From assembly GCF_020667845.1 (NCBI RefSeq), contig NZ_JAFMPQ010000039.1, positions 1 to 51,273 of the forward strand: DNA of 51,273 bases, written 5' to 3'. Shown piece by piece: positions 10,247-18,725 of this stretch. Source of the DNA: Cognatishimia sp. F0-27 (GTDB taxonomy: Bacteria; Pseudomonadota; Alphaproteobacteria; Rhodobacterales; Rhodobacteraceae). Numbering within the stretch: position 1 is the stretch's first letter; the number at the start of each line of letters is the position of its first letter. Made by a program: the position numbers and the translations under genes. The notes under the pieces were generated by a model that did no database searches, had not been told where the DNA came from, and saw only the letters and a list, made by a program, of their open reading frames with translations.

Positions 10247-11509
10247 ATGGCTGAGGTCCCAATTGGCGCGCTGTGGCGCAGTTTCGCGCGAATCGGGCTC
10301 CTGTCCTTCGGTGGTCCCGCCGCCCAGATCGCCCTGATGCACCGCGTGCTGGTCGAGGAGCGCCGCTGGCTCGATGAGGCTTCGTTTCTGCGGGCGCTGA
10401 GCTTTTGCATGCTGCTGCCCGGCCCGGAAGCGATGCAGCTCGCCACCTATGCCGGCTGGCGATTGCGCGGCGTTACCGGCGGGATCATCGCCGGTGGCCT
10501 GTTCGTGCTGCCGGGCGCGCTGGTGATGGGTGCGCTCGCGCTGGCCTACGCGATGCTTGGCACCGCGCCGGACATGCAGGCGGCCTTGACCGGAATCAAG
10601 GCCGCGGTGATCGCGATCGTCGCGCAAGCGGTGTGGCGGCTGTCGCAAAAAGCCCTGAGCGATGGCGCGGAGCAGGCGCTGGCCGCAGCCGCCTTTGTCG
10701 CGCTTTTTGTCTTTGGCGCGCCCTTCCCGCTGGTGATCCTCGCCGCGGCCGGGACCGGCTGGTGGCGCGCCCGTGCCAGCCTGCCCGCAGAGCACCCCGC
10801 CCCGATATCCGTCCGAAGACCATGGCGCGCGGTGATTTGGCTGGTGCTGTGGCTCGCGCCGATCCCGATCCTCTTTGCCCTCGGGCAGGACCTGCTCGCG
10901 CAGATCGCGGTGTTTTTCGCCAAACTCGCCGCGCTGAGTTTTGGCGGCGCTTACGCGCTTCTGGCGTGGATGACCCAAGAGGCCGTGACGGCCCAGGGAT
11001 GGCTGACCGCCGAGCAGATGGTCGACGCGCTGGGGCTTGCGGAAACCACACCCGGTCCGCTGATCCTCGTCACGCAATTCGTGGCCATGCTGGCCGGTTT
11101 CGGCGCGGGCGGCACGGGCCTTGCCCTGCTGGCCGGAGCGATCACGCTCTGGATGACGTTTGTGCCCTGTTTCGTGCTCGTCTTTGCGGGCGCCCCCTTC
11201 ATCGAGACGCTGCTGCACCGGCCCCGGATCGCGGCGGCGCTGAAGGCGATCACGGCAGCGGTTGTCGGGGTGATCGCCAGCCTGTCGCTCTGGTTTGCAA
11301 TCCACGTCCTGTTTGCCGCGACAACCCCGATGCAGTTCGGCGCGATCACGCTGGACAGGCCCGTCTGGGGATCGCTGTCCTGGGGCGTTCTGGGGTTGGT
11401 GATTCTGGGCGCGGGGCTTCTCGGACCGCTGCGACGCGGGGTTGTGTTCACCCTGTTGACACTGGCGGCGACAGCATGGCTGGCGGGGCGCCTCGGTTTG
11501 CTGCCTTAG
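10247..11509 (+). CDS. chrA: Chromate efflux transporter ChrA
   Basis: Long-chain CHR family transporter of 420 residues in the inner membrane. Known members expel chromate. Seen: two homologous halves, each starting with a FGG motif (LLSFGGPAAQIALMH near residue 20; ALSFGGAYALLAWM near 230), each followed by a PGP motif (LLPGPEAMQLATYAGW and TTPGPLILVTQFVAM), with about ten hydrophobic segments. The length fits the bidomain class. No clear ribosome binding site precedes the ATG. No chrB regulator or other metal resistance gene is adjacent, so chromate as the natural substrate is not certain. Confidence 0.92.
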   Translation: MAEVPIGALWRSFARIGLLSFGGPAAQIALMHRVLVEERRWLDEASFLRALSFCMLLPGPEAMQLATYAGWRLRGVTGGIIAGGLFVLPGALVMGALALAYAMLGTAPDMQAALTGIKAAVIAIVAQAVWRLSQKALSDGAEQALAAAAFVALFVFGAPFPLVILAAAGTGWWRARASLPAEHPAPISVRRPWRAVIWLVLWLAPIPILFALGQDLLAQIAVFFAKLAALSFGGAYALLAWMTQEAVTAQGWLTAEQMVDALGLAETTPGPLILVTQFVAMLAGFGAGGTGLALLAGAITLWMTFVPCFVLVFAGAPFIETLLHRPRIAAALKAITAAVVGVIASLSLWFAIHVLFAATTPMQFGAITLDRPVWGSLSWGVLGLVILGAGLLGPLRRGVVFTLLTLAATAWLAGRLGLLP

Positions 11510-11579
11510 CGGAAATCGCCCCTTTCACTTGGCGGCAATTGCAATATGCTTGACCGCAGCAAACCCGGGGGGCGGCACC

Positions 11580-12074
11580 ATGTCATCGGACATCGACTAT
11601 GGAAAACTCATGCACCACGCCATGCGCGGGCTGATCCAGACCGTGCTGGAAGGGGTCGCCCAGAATGGCCTGCCCGGGGAGCATCACTTCTTCATCACCT
11701 TTGACACGGCCCACCCGGACGCGGAGCTGGCAGACTGGCTCTCGGACCGCTATCCGGGCGAGATGACCGTGGTCATGCAGCACTGGTTCGATGATCTCGA
11801 CGTGACGGATGAGGGCTTTGCCGTCACCCTGAATTTCGGCGACGCGCCCGAGCGGCTCTATATCCCCTACGATTCGATCAAAACCTTTGTCGATCCCTCC
11901 GTTGAGTTTGGTCTGCGCTTCGAAAGCCAGGACGAAGACGAAGAGGACCTGTCCGACAACGACGCGGACAGCGATGACAGCATCGCGCCGGCCCGGCCCG
12001 CCGAGACCGCGCACAAACCCGCGGCACAGAGCGGGGATGCCGAGGTGGTGAGCCTCGATCAGTTCCGAAAATAA
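11580..12074 (+). CDS. sspB: SspB family ClpXP adaptor (alphaproteobacterial type)
   Basis: Protein of 164 residues. SspB dimers bind the ssrA tag and tether substrates to ClpX for degradation. Seen: an N-terminal SspB-like domain (about 1-115) with HHFFITFDT and LYIPYDSIKTFVDPSVEFGL, an acidic low-complexity linker, and a short C-terminal segment EVVSLDQFRK that is likely the ClpX-binding tail. The ATG at 11580 follows GGGGGGCGGCACC and was chosen over an upstream in-frame start at 11529. It heads an operon with DUF4169 and ribbon-helix-helix genes. Its expected partner tag, ANDNRAPVALAA, is encoded by ssrA at 4770-4808. Confidence 0.9.
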   Translation: MSSDIDYGKLMHHAMRGLIQTVLEGVAQNGLPGEHHFFITFDTAHPDAELADWLSDRYPGEMTVVMQHWFDDLDVTDEGFAVTLNFGDAPERLYIPYDSIKTFVDPSVEFGLRFESQDEDEEDLSDNDADSDDSIAPARPAETAHKPAAQSGDAEVVSLDQFRK

Positions 12075-12110
12075 GCCGCGCATCGCCGCGGCACCGCCGA
12101 TGGTGTGGGC

Positions 12111-12287
12111 ATGGCCGAAAAACCGATCAACCTGAACCAATACCGCAAAGCCCGCGCCCGCGACGAGACGCGCAAGAAAGCCGACGAGAACGCGGCACGC
12201 TTTGGCCGCAGCAAGGCGGAAAAGGCGCTCGAACAGGCCCGCGCCGAAAAAGCCCGGCGCGATCTCGACGGCCACGAACAGGAATGA
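12111..12287 (+). CDS. DUF4169 family protein
   Basis: Very basic, charged helical peptide of 58 residues. It begins MAEKPINLNQYRKARARDE and ends with a LDGHEQE motif; the INLNQYRKARAR start and the FGRSKAEK middle match DUF4169, a family of unknown function confined largely to alphaproteobacteria. The ATG at 12111 lies 36 bp after sspB, and its stop overlaps the next start as ATGA (12284-12287), so translation is probably coupled. A role linked to the adaptor or to the next gene's DNA-binding protein is inference. Confidence 0.85.
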   Translation: MAEKPINLNQYRKARARDETRKKADENAARFGRSKAEKALEQARAEKARRDLDGHEQE

Positions 12288-12526
12288 GCGGTCGGCCCGT
12301 AAAACGATCGTTGACGTTGCGCGGGCATCGCACCTCTGTCTCGCTCGAGGACGCGTTCTGGACCGCCTTCCGCACCATTGCCGCCGCAGAGGGCAAGCCG
12401 ATCAACGCGCTGGCCTCCGAAATCGACGAAACCCGCGATCCGATGGTGGGACTGGCCTCGTCGATCCGCGTCTTCATACTCGGCCGCCTTCAGGCCGAAC
12501 TTGAAGACCTTCGCAAAAGCTCCTGA
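12284..12526 (+). CDS. Ribbon-helix-helix domain protein
   Basis: Protein of 80 residues with a ribbon-helix-helix (RHH_4-like) fold: a KRSLTLRGHRTSVSLEDAFW strand-helix start, then TIAAAEGKPINALASEID as the second helix region, then a helical tail. Related proteins are small DNA-binding regulators; no partner toxin is adjacent. It overlaps the DUF4169 gene by four bases (ATGA) and ends the sspB operon, 20 bp before the end of a convergent ABC ATPase gene. An autoregulatory role is plausible but unproven. Confidence 0.85.
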   Translation: MSGRPVKRSLTLRGHRTSVSLEDAFWTAFRTIAAAEGKPINALASEIDETRDPMVGLASSIRVFILGRLQAELEDLRKSS

Positions 12527-12546
12527 TTTTATGTGATATCCCGAGG

Positions 12547-13623
12547 CTAAACGGGAAACACGAAGCAGCGATCCCGCCGGACGGTCAACCAGAGCGGCGT
12601 GCCGGGCTTGGGCAGGAATACATTCGGCACGGTGGCTTTGAGCGTTTGCTGATCATGGTCCATGCTGAACTCGATCAGGCTTTCGGACCCCATGAAGCGC
12701 GCGCGCTGCACCGTGCCACGCGCCGGCGTGCCCGCAATCGCGGTAGGGTTTGGGCCGCGCCCGCCGCGATCAAAATCGATGCTGACATGCTGCGGGCGAA
12801 ACACGATTTCCACCTCGCCCCCATCCGGCACCCCGGGGGCAAGAAACTGCCCGAAGGGGGTATCCGTCAGCGCGCCGCGCACTGTGCCCCGCAAAACATT
12901 GATATCACTGAAAAAGGATACCGCAGCCTTGTCGGCAGGCGCATTGTAGATGTTGTAGGGCGCGCCGCGTTGAACGATCTTTCCGTCACGCATCAAGGCG
13001 ATTTCATCGGCCATGCGCATCGCCTCTTCGGGTTCATGCGTGACCAGCAGCACCGACGCGCCTTCTTCTTTGAGCAGATCGAGCGTGTCATCGCGGATCC
13101 CGTCCCGCAGCCGGTTGTCGAGCCCGGAAAAAGGCTCATCCATAAGCATGACCTTGGGCTTGGGCGCTACCGCGCGCGCGAGCGCCACGCGCTGTTGCTC
13201 ACCCCCCGACAGTTGATGCGGGTATTCGTCGATGTAATGCGCCAGCCCGACCCGATCGAGCAGCGCCCGGCTGCGGTCATATTTTTCGGCGCGCGTGCCA
13301 CGCAGGCCGAAAGCAACGTTTTCGCCAACTGAAAGATGGGGAAAGAGGGCAAAATCCTGAAACATCAGGCCGATCGAGCGGCGTTCCGGCGGCACCCGCG
13401 TTTGGGTGTCGCAAATCAGCGCACCATCGAGATGGATCGTGCCGGAATCCTGCATGTCCACACCGGCGATGATGCGCAGGGTCGTGGATTTGCCACAGCC
13501 CGACGGCCCCAGAAGACAGGTGACATGCCCCGGCTGGATGCTGAGCGAGACATCATCGACCACCGCCTTGCCGTCGTAGCGCCGAATCAGATTGCGGATT
13601 TCCAATCGCGGGGGAGACGACAC
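12547..13623 (-). CDS. ABC transporter ATP-binding protein (FbpC/PotA-like)
   Basis: ATPase of 358 residues for a binding-protein-dependent importer. Seen: Walker A GPSGCGKS (about residue 39), Q-loop FQDFALFPHL, signature LSGGEQQRVALARA, Walker B VMLMDEPFSGLD, the switch His in LLVTHEPEEA, and a C-terminal TOBE region containing FRPQHVSIDF. Iron(III), spermidine/putrescine and sulfate importers share this layout; the closest resemblance is FbpC-like, without certainty. The start is a GTG at 13623; the frame continues upstream to 13908 but that part is low-complexity and not protein-like. No permease or binding protein is adjacent, so its partners must lie elsewhere. Confidence 0.88.
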   Translation of the reverse strand: MSSPPRLEIRNLIRRYDGKAVVDDVSLSIQPGHVTCLLGPSGCGKSTTLRIIAGVDMQDSGTIHLDGALICDTQTRVPPERRSIGLMFQDFALFPHLSVGENVAFGLRGTRAEKYDRSRALLDRVGLAHYIDEYPHQLSGGEQQRVALARAVAPKPKVMLMDEPFSGLDNRLRDGIRDDTLDLLKEEGASVLLVTHEPEEAMRMADEIALMRDGKIVQRGAPYNIYNAPADKAAVSFFSDINVLRGTVRGALTDTPFGQFLAPGVPDGGEVEIVFRPQHVSIDFDRGGRGPNPTAIAGTPARGTVQRARFMGSESLIEFSMDHDQQTLKATVPNVFLPKPGTPLWLTVRRDRCFVFPV

Positions 13624-13735
13624 GCTCAAGCCCTTGCCTTTTCGACTATCCGACCGTTTGCGTCGGGTTTGCACGGAGGTAGCAGGCCGCCCCGCGCGCT
13701 GCAACCCTCGACCGGGTTTTGTGCGCGCCTCCCGC

Positions 13736-14278
13736 TCACGGTGCAACCGCCTTTGCGAGGCGCGGGAGCCGGGCTTTCTTGAGCAGGGCGCGCATCGTCC
13801 AGTCATCCCCTGACAGGGTTTGCGCATCCGCCAGGACACTCTGACATATGCTGTCAATTGTGTCAGGATTGTCCAGCCAGAACCCGTATAGGAGCGCATC
13901 GGGATCACAGCGCGTCAGCCCCTCCTCGGCGAGGATATGACGCGGAAAGTCCTTTGCGTTCAGCGTGATGATCGTATCGGCATGACCAGCCACGGCGGCG
14001 GCCAGCACGTGGACGTCATGGCTGTCCGGGAGCCAGAGGCGGCTTTCCAGCGATGGTGGCCAGGTGACAACCGCCTTGGGGTGCTGCGCCTGAACGAGGG
14101 CGATTTCCGCGCGGGCCTGCGCTTCGCCCAGCGGGCCGATCTTGCGGGCGGCGCGGGCCCATTCCTCGAGAATCCGCACTGACCAGAGCGGGGTGAACAA
14201 CCCCTGCCCGGCCGCGCCCAGCAGCACCGCGCGCATCACCGACGGATAGAGCACGCAGGTGTCGAGCAGGAGCTTCAC
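13736..14278 (-). CDS. PIN domain protein
   Basis: Protein of 180 residues with a PIN nuclease-like domain. Seen: the first acidic residue in [12 protein letters not shown], and the later acidic cluster in PDSHDVHVLAAA and ADTIITLNAKDFP. PIN proteins are usually metal-dependent RNases, often toxins, but no antitoxin gene is adjacent. I recall an RSP_2648-type PIN family in Rhodobacteraceae that fits. The GTG start at 14278 overlaps the stop of the rRNA methyltransferase gene in the sequence GTGA, so translation is probably coupled. That pairing suggests an RNA-related housekeeping role rather than a toxin; this is inference. Confidence 0.85.
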   Translation of the reverse strand: MKLLLDTCVLYPSVMRAVLLGAAGQGLFTPLWSVRILEEWARAARKIGPLGEAQARAEIALVQAQHPKAVVTWPPSLESRLWLPDSHDVHVLAAAVAGHADTIITLNAKDFPRHILAEEGLTRCDPDALLYGFWLDNPDTIDSICQSVLADAQTLSGDDWTMRALLKKARLPRLAKAVAP

Positions 14279-15483
14279 AGCCGGAAGAACAGCGCTTTGA
14301 GATAACCGGATTCGGCAAGCTGGGGCATCAGCGGATGGTCCGCCCCCGCCTGTCCGGTGTGGATCAGCTGCGCCCGGCGTCCGGCCCGCCCGATGCCGCG
14401 CAGGCACGCGCCGGTGAAGCTCGCCAGATCCGCCGCGTGAGAACAGGAGCACAGCACCAGATACCCGTCTTCCGCGACGCGGGGCGCCGCAAGCCGGGCG
14501 ACCCGTTCATAGGCGCGCAAGCCCTTCTCAAGCGCGGGTTTGGCGGGCGCGAAGGCGGGTGGGTCGCAGATCACGAGGTCGAATTGCGCCGCGTCCTCGT
14601 GCAGCGCTTCCAGCACGTCGAAGGCATCGCCGCGCCGGGCGGTGAAGCGGTCTTGCGCCCCCATGCGGCGCGCGCCCTCTTCGGCCAGCGCCAGCGCGGG
14701 CGCGGAGCCATCGACACAGAGCGCGTTGGCGGCGCCGTTGGCGAGAGCCGCGAGCGCAAAGCCGCCCACATGGCTGAAGACGTCCAGCACACGGGCACCG
14801 GGCGCCAGACGGGCGGCAAAGGCATGGTTGTCGCGCTGGTCATAAAACAGGCCGGTCTTCTGCCCGCCGGTGAGATCGGCCATGTAGATGGCCTCGTTCA
14901 TCCCAACCGGAACGGGCGCGTCAGGCGCCGCGCCGCGCAGGACGGCATCGGCCTCATCGAGCCCTTCGAGAGCGCGGCCCCGCCCGGAGGCGTTCTTGAG
15001 CACGGTGGTGACACCGGTGACCGCCACAAGCGCCTCCACCAGCGGCGTTTCGAGCCGGTCGAGCCAGGCGGCGTTGGGCTGGAGCACGCAGGTGTCGCCA
15101 AACCGGTCGACCACCAGCCCCGGCAGACCGTCCGCTTCGGCATGAACGAGACGATAATACGGCGCATCATAGAGCCGCTCCCGCAGCGACAGGGCCTTGG
15201 AGAGCCGCGCCGCGAACCAGTCCGCGTCGATGCGCGCCGCGCTGTCGGCGTCGAGCATGCGCGCCGTGATGCGCGAATTGGGGTTCACGCCCACAAGGCC
15301 AAGCGGCTGCCGCTCGGCGTCTTCGAGCACGGCAAGCGTGCCGGGGGCCAGTTTCTTGGTCCGCCGGTCCAGCACCAGTTCGTTGTCAAAGACCCAAGGC
15401 GCGCCGCGCCGGATGGCACGGACATTGGCTTTGGGCTTCAGGCGGATCGCGGGCCGCGCGTCGGCGGTGTCATGCTCTGTCAT
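14275..15483 (-). CDS. RlmI-like class I SAM-dependent rRNA methyltransferase
   Basis: Protein of 402 residues. RlmI makes m5C1962 in 23S rRNA. Seen: an N-terminal PUA-like domain (about 15-90), the [13 protein letters not shown] block, SAM-binding [15 protein letters not shown], acidic [12 protein letters not shown], the CDPPAF motif and a second catalytic-type Cys segment LVLCSCSH. The length is close to E. coli RlmI (396). The ATG at 15483 begins the operon that ends with the overlapping PIN gene. The position it modifies cannot be confirmed from sequence. Confidence 0.88.
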   Translation of the reverse strand: MTEHDTADARPAIRLKPKANVRAIRRGAPWVFDNELVLDRRTKKLAPGTLAVLEDAERQPLGLVGVNPNSRITARMLDADSAARIDADWFAARLSKALSLRERLYDAPYYRLVHAEADGLPGLVVDRFGDTCVLQPNAAWLDRLETPLVEALVAVTGVTTVLKNASGRGRALEGLDEADAVLRGAAPDAPVPVGMNEAIYMADLTGGQKTGLFYDQRDNHAFAARLAPGARVLDVFSHVGGFALAALANGAANALCVDGSAPALALAEEGARRMGAQDRFTARRGDAFDVLEALHEDAAQFDLVICDPPAFAPAKPALEKGLRAYERVARLAAPRVAEDGYLVLCSCSHAADLASFTGACLRGIGRAGRRAQLIHTGQAGADHPLMPQLAESGYLKALFFRL

Positions 15484-15836
15484 GGCCCCGCTTTAGCGTG
15501 CCCGGCCCCGGGTGGAAAGCACCGGCTGATCGCCGTCGCGGACCGGGGCGCCCGCCCCCGCCATGGCACCGGCGCCCGGCAAGCCCATCGCGCCTCCCCC
15601 GACCGGCGGCACCGCGCGCGGTGGCTGCGTCGCCGATTGTGCCGGCCCCTGCCCGGCGCCACGCTCGACACGCCCGCCTGACGCGTTACCGCGCCCCTGC
15701 CTTGTCGCGCCGAGACGCACCCGGTTTACCACGCCTTACCCCCTTTACTGTTAGCGCTAACTACGGTAGAGCACGGCCAAACACGGGCGCGACCGCTGCG
15801 CGCCGGTTTATGATCACGCTTAGCTGGGAGGACCCC
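15484..15836. other. Divergent region between the methyltransferase gene and edd
   Basis: About 350 bp without a convincing gene. The edd-side 90 bp hold the LacI-type palindrome and the edd leader; the other 250 bp are very GC-rich and show nothing I recognise. Confidence 0.7.
15750..15761. promoter_or_regulatory. LacI-family operator-like palindrome before edd
   Basis: GTTAGCGCTAAC is a perfect 12-bp palindrome with the central CG typical of LacI/GalR-family operators, 75 bp upstream of the edd start. TTTACT (15744) and TAGAGC (15767) at 17-bp spacing could be the promoter, which would put the operator between its two boxes. A sugar-responsive repressor is likely; its gene is not in the window. 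Confidence 0.6.
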
Positions 15837-17654
15837 ATGGCCGGGACCGGATCCATGAACGATACGATTGCCAAGGTGACTGCACGGATCGAGGCGCGCT
15901 CCGCCGAACGTCGCGCGACCTATCTCGACCGCATGCGCCGCGCCGCGGAGGAAGGCCCGCGCCGGGCGCATCTCAGCTGTGGCAACCAGGCCCATGCCTA
16001 TGCCGCGATGGGTGGGGACAAGGACAGCCTTGCAGGCCACCGCGCGCCCAATATCGGGATCGTGACCGCCTATAACGACATGCTTTCGGCGCATCAGCCC
16101 TTTGAAAAATACCCCGACATCATCCGCGCCGCCGCGCGGAACGCGGGCGGCACGGCACAGGTCGCGGGCGGGGTTCCGGCCATGTGCGACGGTGTGACCC
16201 AGGGCCAGGTCGGCATGGAACTGTCGCTGTTCTCGCGCGATGTGATCGCGCTGGCGGCCGGGGTTGGCCTCAGCCACAACACCTTTGACAGCGCGCTGTA
16301 TCTTGGCGTGTGTGACAAGATCGTGCCCGGGCTGGTGATCGCGGCGGCCACCTTCGGCTACATTCCCGGCCTGTTCGTGCCCGCCGGACCAATGGTGTCT
16401 GGCCTGCCCAATGACGAGAAGGCGAAGGTGCGCCAGCAATTCGCCGCCGGAGAAGTCGGCCGGGACAAGCTGATGGAGGCCGAGATGGCCTCGTATCACA
16501 GCCCCGGCACCTGCACCTTCTATGGCACCGCCAATTCCAACCAGATGCTGATGGAGTTCATGGGGCTGCACCTGCCGGGTGCGAGCTTTGTCAATCCCGG
16601 CACCCCGCTGCGCGAGGCGCTGACCACGGCGGCCGCGACACGGGCTCTGGAGATCACGGCGCTTGGCAATGATTACCGCCCGGTTTGCGACATCCTCGAC
16701 GCCAAGGCCTTTGTGAACGGCATCGTCGGCCTGATGGCGACGGGGGGCTCGACCAACCTCGTGCTGCACCTGCCGGCGATGGCGCGCGCGGCGGGGATCG
16801 ACCTCGCGCTGGAGGATTTCGACGACATCTCCTCGGTGACGCCGCTGATGGCGAAGGTCTATCCCAACGGGCTTGCGGATGTGAACCACTTCCACGCCGC
16901 GGGCGGCCTGCAATACATGATCGGCGAGTTGCTGGAGGCCGGGCTTCTGCATGACGATGTGACGACGGTGGGCGGCGACGGGTTGGCGCGCTATGCGCTG
17001 GAGCCGAAGCTCAAGAACGGCGAAGTCGTCTATGAGGATGCGCCGCGCAAATCCGAGAACGAGAAGATCCTGCGCCCGGCCACGAACCCGTTCCAGCCGA
17101 CGGGCGGCTTGCGCCAGTTGCACGGCAATCTGGGTCACGGGATGATGAAAACCTCGGCGGTGGATCCGTCGCGCCACGTGATCGAGGCCCCGGCCCGCGT
17201 GTTCCACGATCAGGAAGACGTGAAAACCGCCTTCAAGGCGGGCGAGTTCACCTCCGATACGGTGATCGTTGTGCGGTTCCAGGGCCCCAAATCCAACGGC
17301 ATGCCCGAGTTGCACTCGCTCACGCCGACGCTGGCGGTGCTTCAGGATCGCGGTCTCAAGGTGGCGCTGGTCACCGATGGGCGCATGTCCGGCGCGTCCG
17401 GCAAGGTGCCGTCGGCGATCCACGTCTGTCCGGAAGCCGCGGATGGCGGGCCACTGGCGCGTGTGCGCGACGGTGATATGGTGCGTGTCGATGCAAAGGC
17501 CGGCACGATTGCCTGTCTTGCAGAAGATTTCGATGCCCGCAGCCCGGTGACGGCGGACCTGTCCGGCAATGGGCATGGGGTTGGTCGTGAACTCTTCGCG
17601 GCGTTCCGCGCCAATGTCGGGCTGGCCTCGTCAGGCGCGGGTGTCGTCGTATGA
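15837..17654 (+). CDS. edd: Phosphogluconate dehydratase
   Basis: First committed Entner-Doudoroff enzyme: 6-phosphogluconate to 2-keto-3-deoxy-6-phosphogluconate (KDPG), a cytoplasmic [4Fe-4S] dehydratase of the IlvD/Edd family. Seen: 605 residues (E. coli 603); iron-sulfur cysteine motifs AMCDGVTQG (about 118) and [15 protein letters not shown] (about 223); [30 protein letters not shown]; and C-terminal [13 protein letters not shown]. The ATG at 15837 has GGGAGGACCCC directly upstream; other in-frame starts further up are unlikely. A LacI-type palindrome lies 75 bp upstream. eda follows 67 bp downstream on the same strand, so the two form an operon. Confidence 0.97.
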   Translation: MAGTGSMNDTIAKVTARIEARSAERRATYLDRMRRAAEEGPRRAHLSCGNQAHAYAAMGGDKDSLAGHRAPNIGIVTAYNDMLSAHQPFEKYPDIIRAAARNAGGTAQVAGGVPAMCDGVTQGQVGMELSLFSRDVIALAAGVGLSHNTFDSALYLGVCDKIVPGLVIAAATFGYIPGLFVPAGPMVSGLPNDEKAKVRQQFAAGEVGRDKLMEAEMASYHSPGTCTFYGTANSNQMLMEFMGLHLPGASFVNPGTPLREALTTAAATRALEITALGNDYRPVCDILDAKAFVNGIVGLMATGGSTNLVLHLPAMARAAGIDLALEDFDDISSVTPLMAKVYPNGLADVNHFHAAGGLQYMIGELLEAGLLHDDVTTVGGDGLARYALEPKLKNGEVVYEDAPRKSENEKILRPATNPFQPTGGLRQLHGNLGHGMMKTSAVDPSRHVIEAPARVFHDQEDVKTAFKAGEFTSDTVIVVRFQGPKSNGMPELHSLTPTLAVLQDRGLKVALVTDGRMSGASGKVPSAIHVCPEAADGGPLARVRDGDMVRVDAKAGTIACLAEDFDARSPVTADLSGNGHGVGRELFAAFRANVGLASSGAGVVV

Positions 17655-17721
17655 CCCGCCAGAGCGCCCGCCGCACCGGAGACATGCCAGACTTCGCTTT
17701 CAGACAAATGGAGCCCCGCCC

Positions 17722-18372
17722 ATGATGACCCCCGACATTGCCAGCCAGGAGAGCGAAAAGCTCTGTCGGCTTGCCCCTGTGATCCCGGTTCTGGTGATCG
17801 ATGACGTCTCGCTGGCCCGCCCGCTGGCCGAAGCGCTTGTGGCCGGTGGATTGCCGGTGCTGGAGGTGACCTTGCGCACCCCGGAAGCACTCGACGCGAT
17901 TTCCGAGATGGCCAAGGTCGAAGGCGGCATCGTTGGGGCGGGCACCTTGCTGACGCCGCAGGACGTGAGCCGTGCAGTGGACGCGGGCGCGCGGTTCGGC
18001 GTGTCGCCGGGCGCGACCGACCACCTGCTGGACGCCTGCGAGGGCGCCGACCTGCCGCTCCTGCCTGGTGCTGCGACCGCGTCGGAGGCGATGCGGTTGC
18101 TGGAGCGCGGCTACACGGTGCAGAAGTTCTTTCCGGCTGAAGCCAATGGCGGCGCACCGGCCCTGAAGGCCATCGGCGCCCCGATCCCGCAGGTGCGATT
18201 CTGCCCGACGGGCGGTGTATCGCTGAGCAATGCGCCGGTCTATCTCGGCCTGCCCAACACGCTCTGTGTCGGCGGCAGCTGGGTCGCCCCCAAGGACAAA
18301 ATGGCGGCGGGCGATTGGGCCGGCATCGAAGCGCTGGCCCGCGAGGCGGCGGCGCTTCCGGTGACGCGCTAA
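17722..18372 (+). CDS. eda: KDPG aldolase
   Basis: Second Entner-Doudoroff enzyme: it splits KDPG to pyruvate and glyceraldehyde 3-phosphate through a Schiff base. Seen: 216 residues (E. coli 213), the Schiff-base Lys in [11 protein letters not shown] (about residue 135), the catalytic Glu in PVLEVTLRT, and the phosphate-binding segments [10 protein letters not shown] and FCPTGGVS. The ATG at 17722 follows GGAG by 8 nt; a second ATG is adjacent at 17725. It lies 67 bp after edd and is followed by an intrinsic terminator. Confidence 0.96.
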   Translation: MMTPDIASQESEKLCRLAPVIPVLVIDDVSLARPLAEALVAGGLPVLEVTLRTPEALDAISEMAKVEGGIVGAGTLLTPQDVSRAVDAGARFGVSPGATDHLLDACEGADLPLLPGAATASEAMRLLERGYTVQKFFPAEANGGAPALKAIGAPIPQVRFCPTGGVSLSNAPVYLGLPNTLCVGGSWVAPKDKMAAGDWAGIEALAREAAALPVTR

Positions 18373-18399
18373 GTCCGCCAAAGGCGGGCAAGGCCGGTC

Positions 18400-18427
18400 T
18401 CCCCGGGCCGCGGGGTCCGGGGATTTT
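18400..18427 (+). terminator. Intrinsic terminator after eda
   Basis: TCCCCGG and CCGGGGA form a 7-bp stem with a 10-nt loop, followed by TTTT, 28 bp after the eda stop. Confidence 0.55.
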
Positions 18428-18452
18428 GGAGCGGGCCTTTTGCGCGCTGGCC

Positions 18453-18725
18453 TCAGCCCTCGGGGCGCTCGCGACTGCGCCATCCACCGCGGCGTTTCGG
18501 GTGCGACGCCGCGGCCTGCCCGTCGCGCAGCACCTTGCTCATGGGATGATCGGGCAGGTCGTACCGCGCAAGCAACGGGGTGATCAGCGCGCGGCTATCG
18601 GTGCCGTCGGGCAGCGACAGCGCCCAGTCGAGGAAAATCGAGCGGCATTCGCCTTCGGTGATCCCCTCGATGCGGTAAGCCTCCCGGATCAGGCCCTTGG
18701 GGTCAGTCTCATCGCCCTTGATCAT
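18453..18725 (-). CDS. Small conserved-looking protein coupled to glnE
   Basis: A 90-residue protein not recognised by family. The first 65 residues look like a compact helical domain ([49 protein letters not shown]), and the tail is basic. The ATG overlaps the glnE stop as ATGA (18722-18725), so it is probably translated from the glnE transcript. Its role is unknown; a link to nitrogen regulation is suggested only by position. Confidence 0.7.
   Translation of the reverse strand: MIKGDETDPKGLIREAYRIEGITEGECRSIFLDWALSLPDGTDSRALITPLLARYDLPDHPMSKVLRDGQAAASHPKRRGGWRSRERPEG

Noticed and set aside
9854-11305. 483-residue minus-strand frame opposite chrA
   Set aside because: Gln/Arg/His-rich composition and full overlap with chrA mark it as a shadow.
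13624-13908. N-terminal extension of the ABC ATPase gene
   Set aside because: The added 95 residues are Arg/Ser-rich and unlike the family; the GTG at 13623 gives a normal N-terminus.
15726-17576. 616-residue minus-strand frame opposite edd
   Set aside because: Compositional shadow of edd; no motifs.
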